The position numbers and the translations under genes are program-made. The notes under the pieces are model-generated. The model was not told the DNA's origin and did not search any database. It saw only the letters and a program-made list of their open reading frames with translations. A DNA stretch of 64,000 bases from Sapria himalayana (lineage: Eukaryota; Streptophyta; Magnoliopsida; Malpighiales; Rafflesiaceae): the NCBI GenBank assembly GCA_029783825.1, contig JAREIK010008210.1, positions 1 to 64,000 of the forward strand, in the 5' to 3' direction. How positions within the stretch are numbered: position 1 is the first letter of the stretch; every line of letters begins with the position of its first letter. This document shows positions 63,901 through 64,000 of this stretch, in pieces.

Positions 63901-64000
63901 TTTGATTATCTATATATGTACCTATTTGTCTATCTTTCTATCTAGGTAAATGTCAAACTATCTATCTATTTATTAGTCAATTTGTCTATCAATATATTTA
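60969..64000. repeat. CTAT/GATA array, segment 6
   Basis: 3 kb of CTAT repeat running off the right edge of the window. Two long + strand frames (305 and 317 codons) are pure LSIY-type repeat translations with no sign of real protein composition. Confidence 0.97.
61560..62940. repeat. Higher-order duplication of about 720-750 bp within CTAT segment 6
   Basis: GTCAAATCTAT occurs at 61676 and 62395, and CAATCATTCTATCTATGTATC at 61941 and 62660, both 719 bp apart, with matching order of variants between. CTAAAAATCTAT at 62073 and 62824 extends the pattern with a spacing of 751 bp, so about two and a half blocks are present. Confidence 0.82.

Noticed and set aside
1..64000. CRISPR array, because of many regular repeats
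   Set aside because: There are no constant repeats with unique spacers of fixed length, no cas genes, and the sequence is plant nuclear DNA.

Overview
This window is intergenic, transposon-rich nuclear DNA from a flowering plant. The evidence is L1-type LINE, Ty1/copia and En/Spm (CACTA) transposon remnants, plus broken copies of three host genes with plant-type sequences: KU80, a DHHC-type S-acyltransferase (PAT13/14-like) and Mediator subunit MED8. I cannot name the species. I see no intact gene, no tRNA or rRNA, and no bacterial or CRISPR feature.

The backbone is a very long, degenerate CTAT (GATA on the other strand) microsatellite with GACA-type variants. It occupies about 1-5010, 9289-9735, 13128-15436, 24270-27491, 36740-37264, a 29-bp remnant at 38783-38811, and 60969-64000, roughly 14.5 kb in all. 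The many open frames reading Leu-Ser-Ile-Tyr on the + strand are a by-product of this repeat and are not genes.

Other sequences are nested in that array. (1) 5012-9288: an L1-type LINE on the - strand with a 17-18 bp target-site duplication (TSD); its reverse transcriptase domain is deleted. (2) 9736-13127: one retrotransposed unit on the - strand with a 17-bp TSD and an A tail. It carries a full-length intron-poor KU80 copy followed 14 nt after its stop codon by a full-length PAT copy, so it is a chimeric two-gene retrocopy. (3) 15437-21705: part of a CACTA element whose TNP2 transposase gene is cut by the array. (4) 21706-24269: unassigned sequence. (5) 27492-36739: a CACTA element inside the array that carries exons and introns of a degraded MED8 gene. 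(6) 37265-41184: two copia long terminal repeats (LTRs) separated by 29 bp of array, then the 3' end of copia pol. (7) 41185-about 52420: a CACTA element interrupting that pol, with TNP2 and TNPA-like (Transposase_24) pseudogenes and a 23-bp near-palindromic minisatellite. (8) 52699-about 53900: a further CACTA end with long subterminal repeats. (9) 54202-54911: a possible LTR plus primer-binding site. (10) about 58640-60968: a roughly 1-kb tandem repeat abutting the last stretch of array.

The transposase and retrotransposon genes explain how the host copies arrived. LINE machinery probably made the KU80-PAT copy (A tail, long TSD, intron loss). A CACTA element probably acquired MED8 as genomic DNA (introns kept). 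All coding remnants carry stops or frameshifts.
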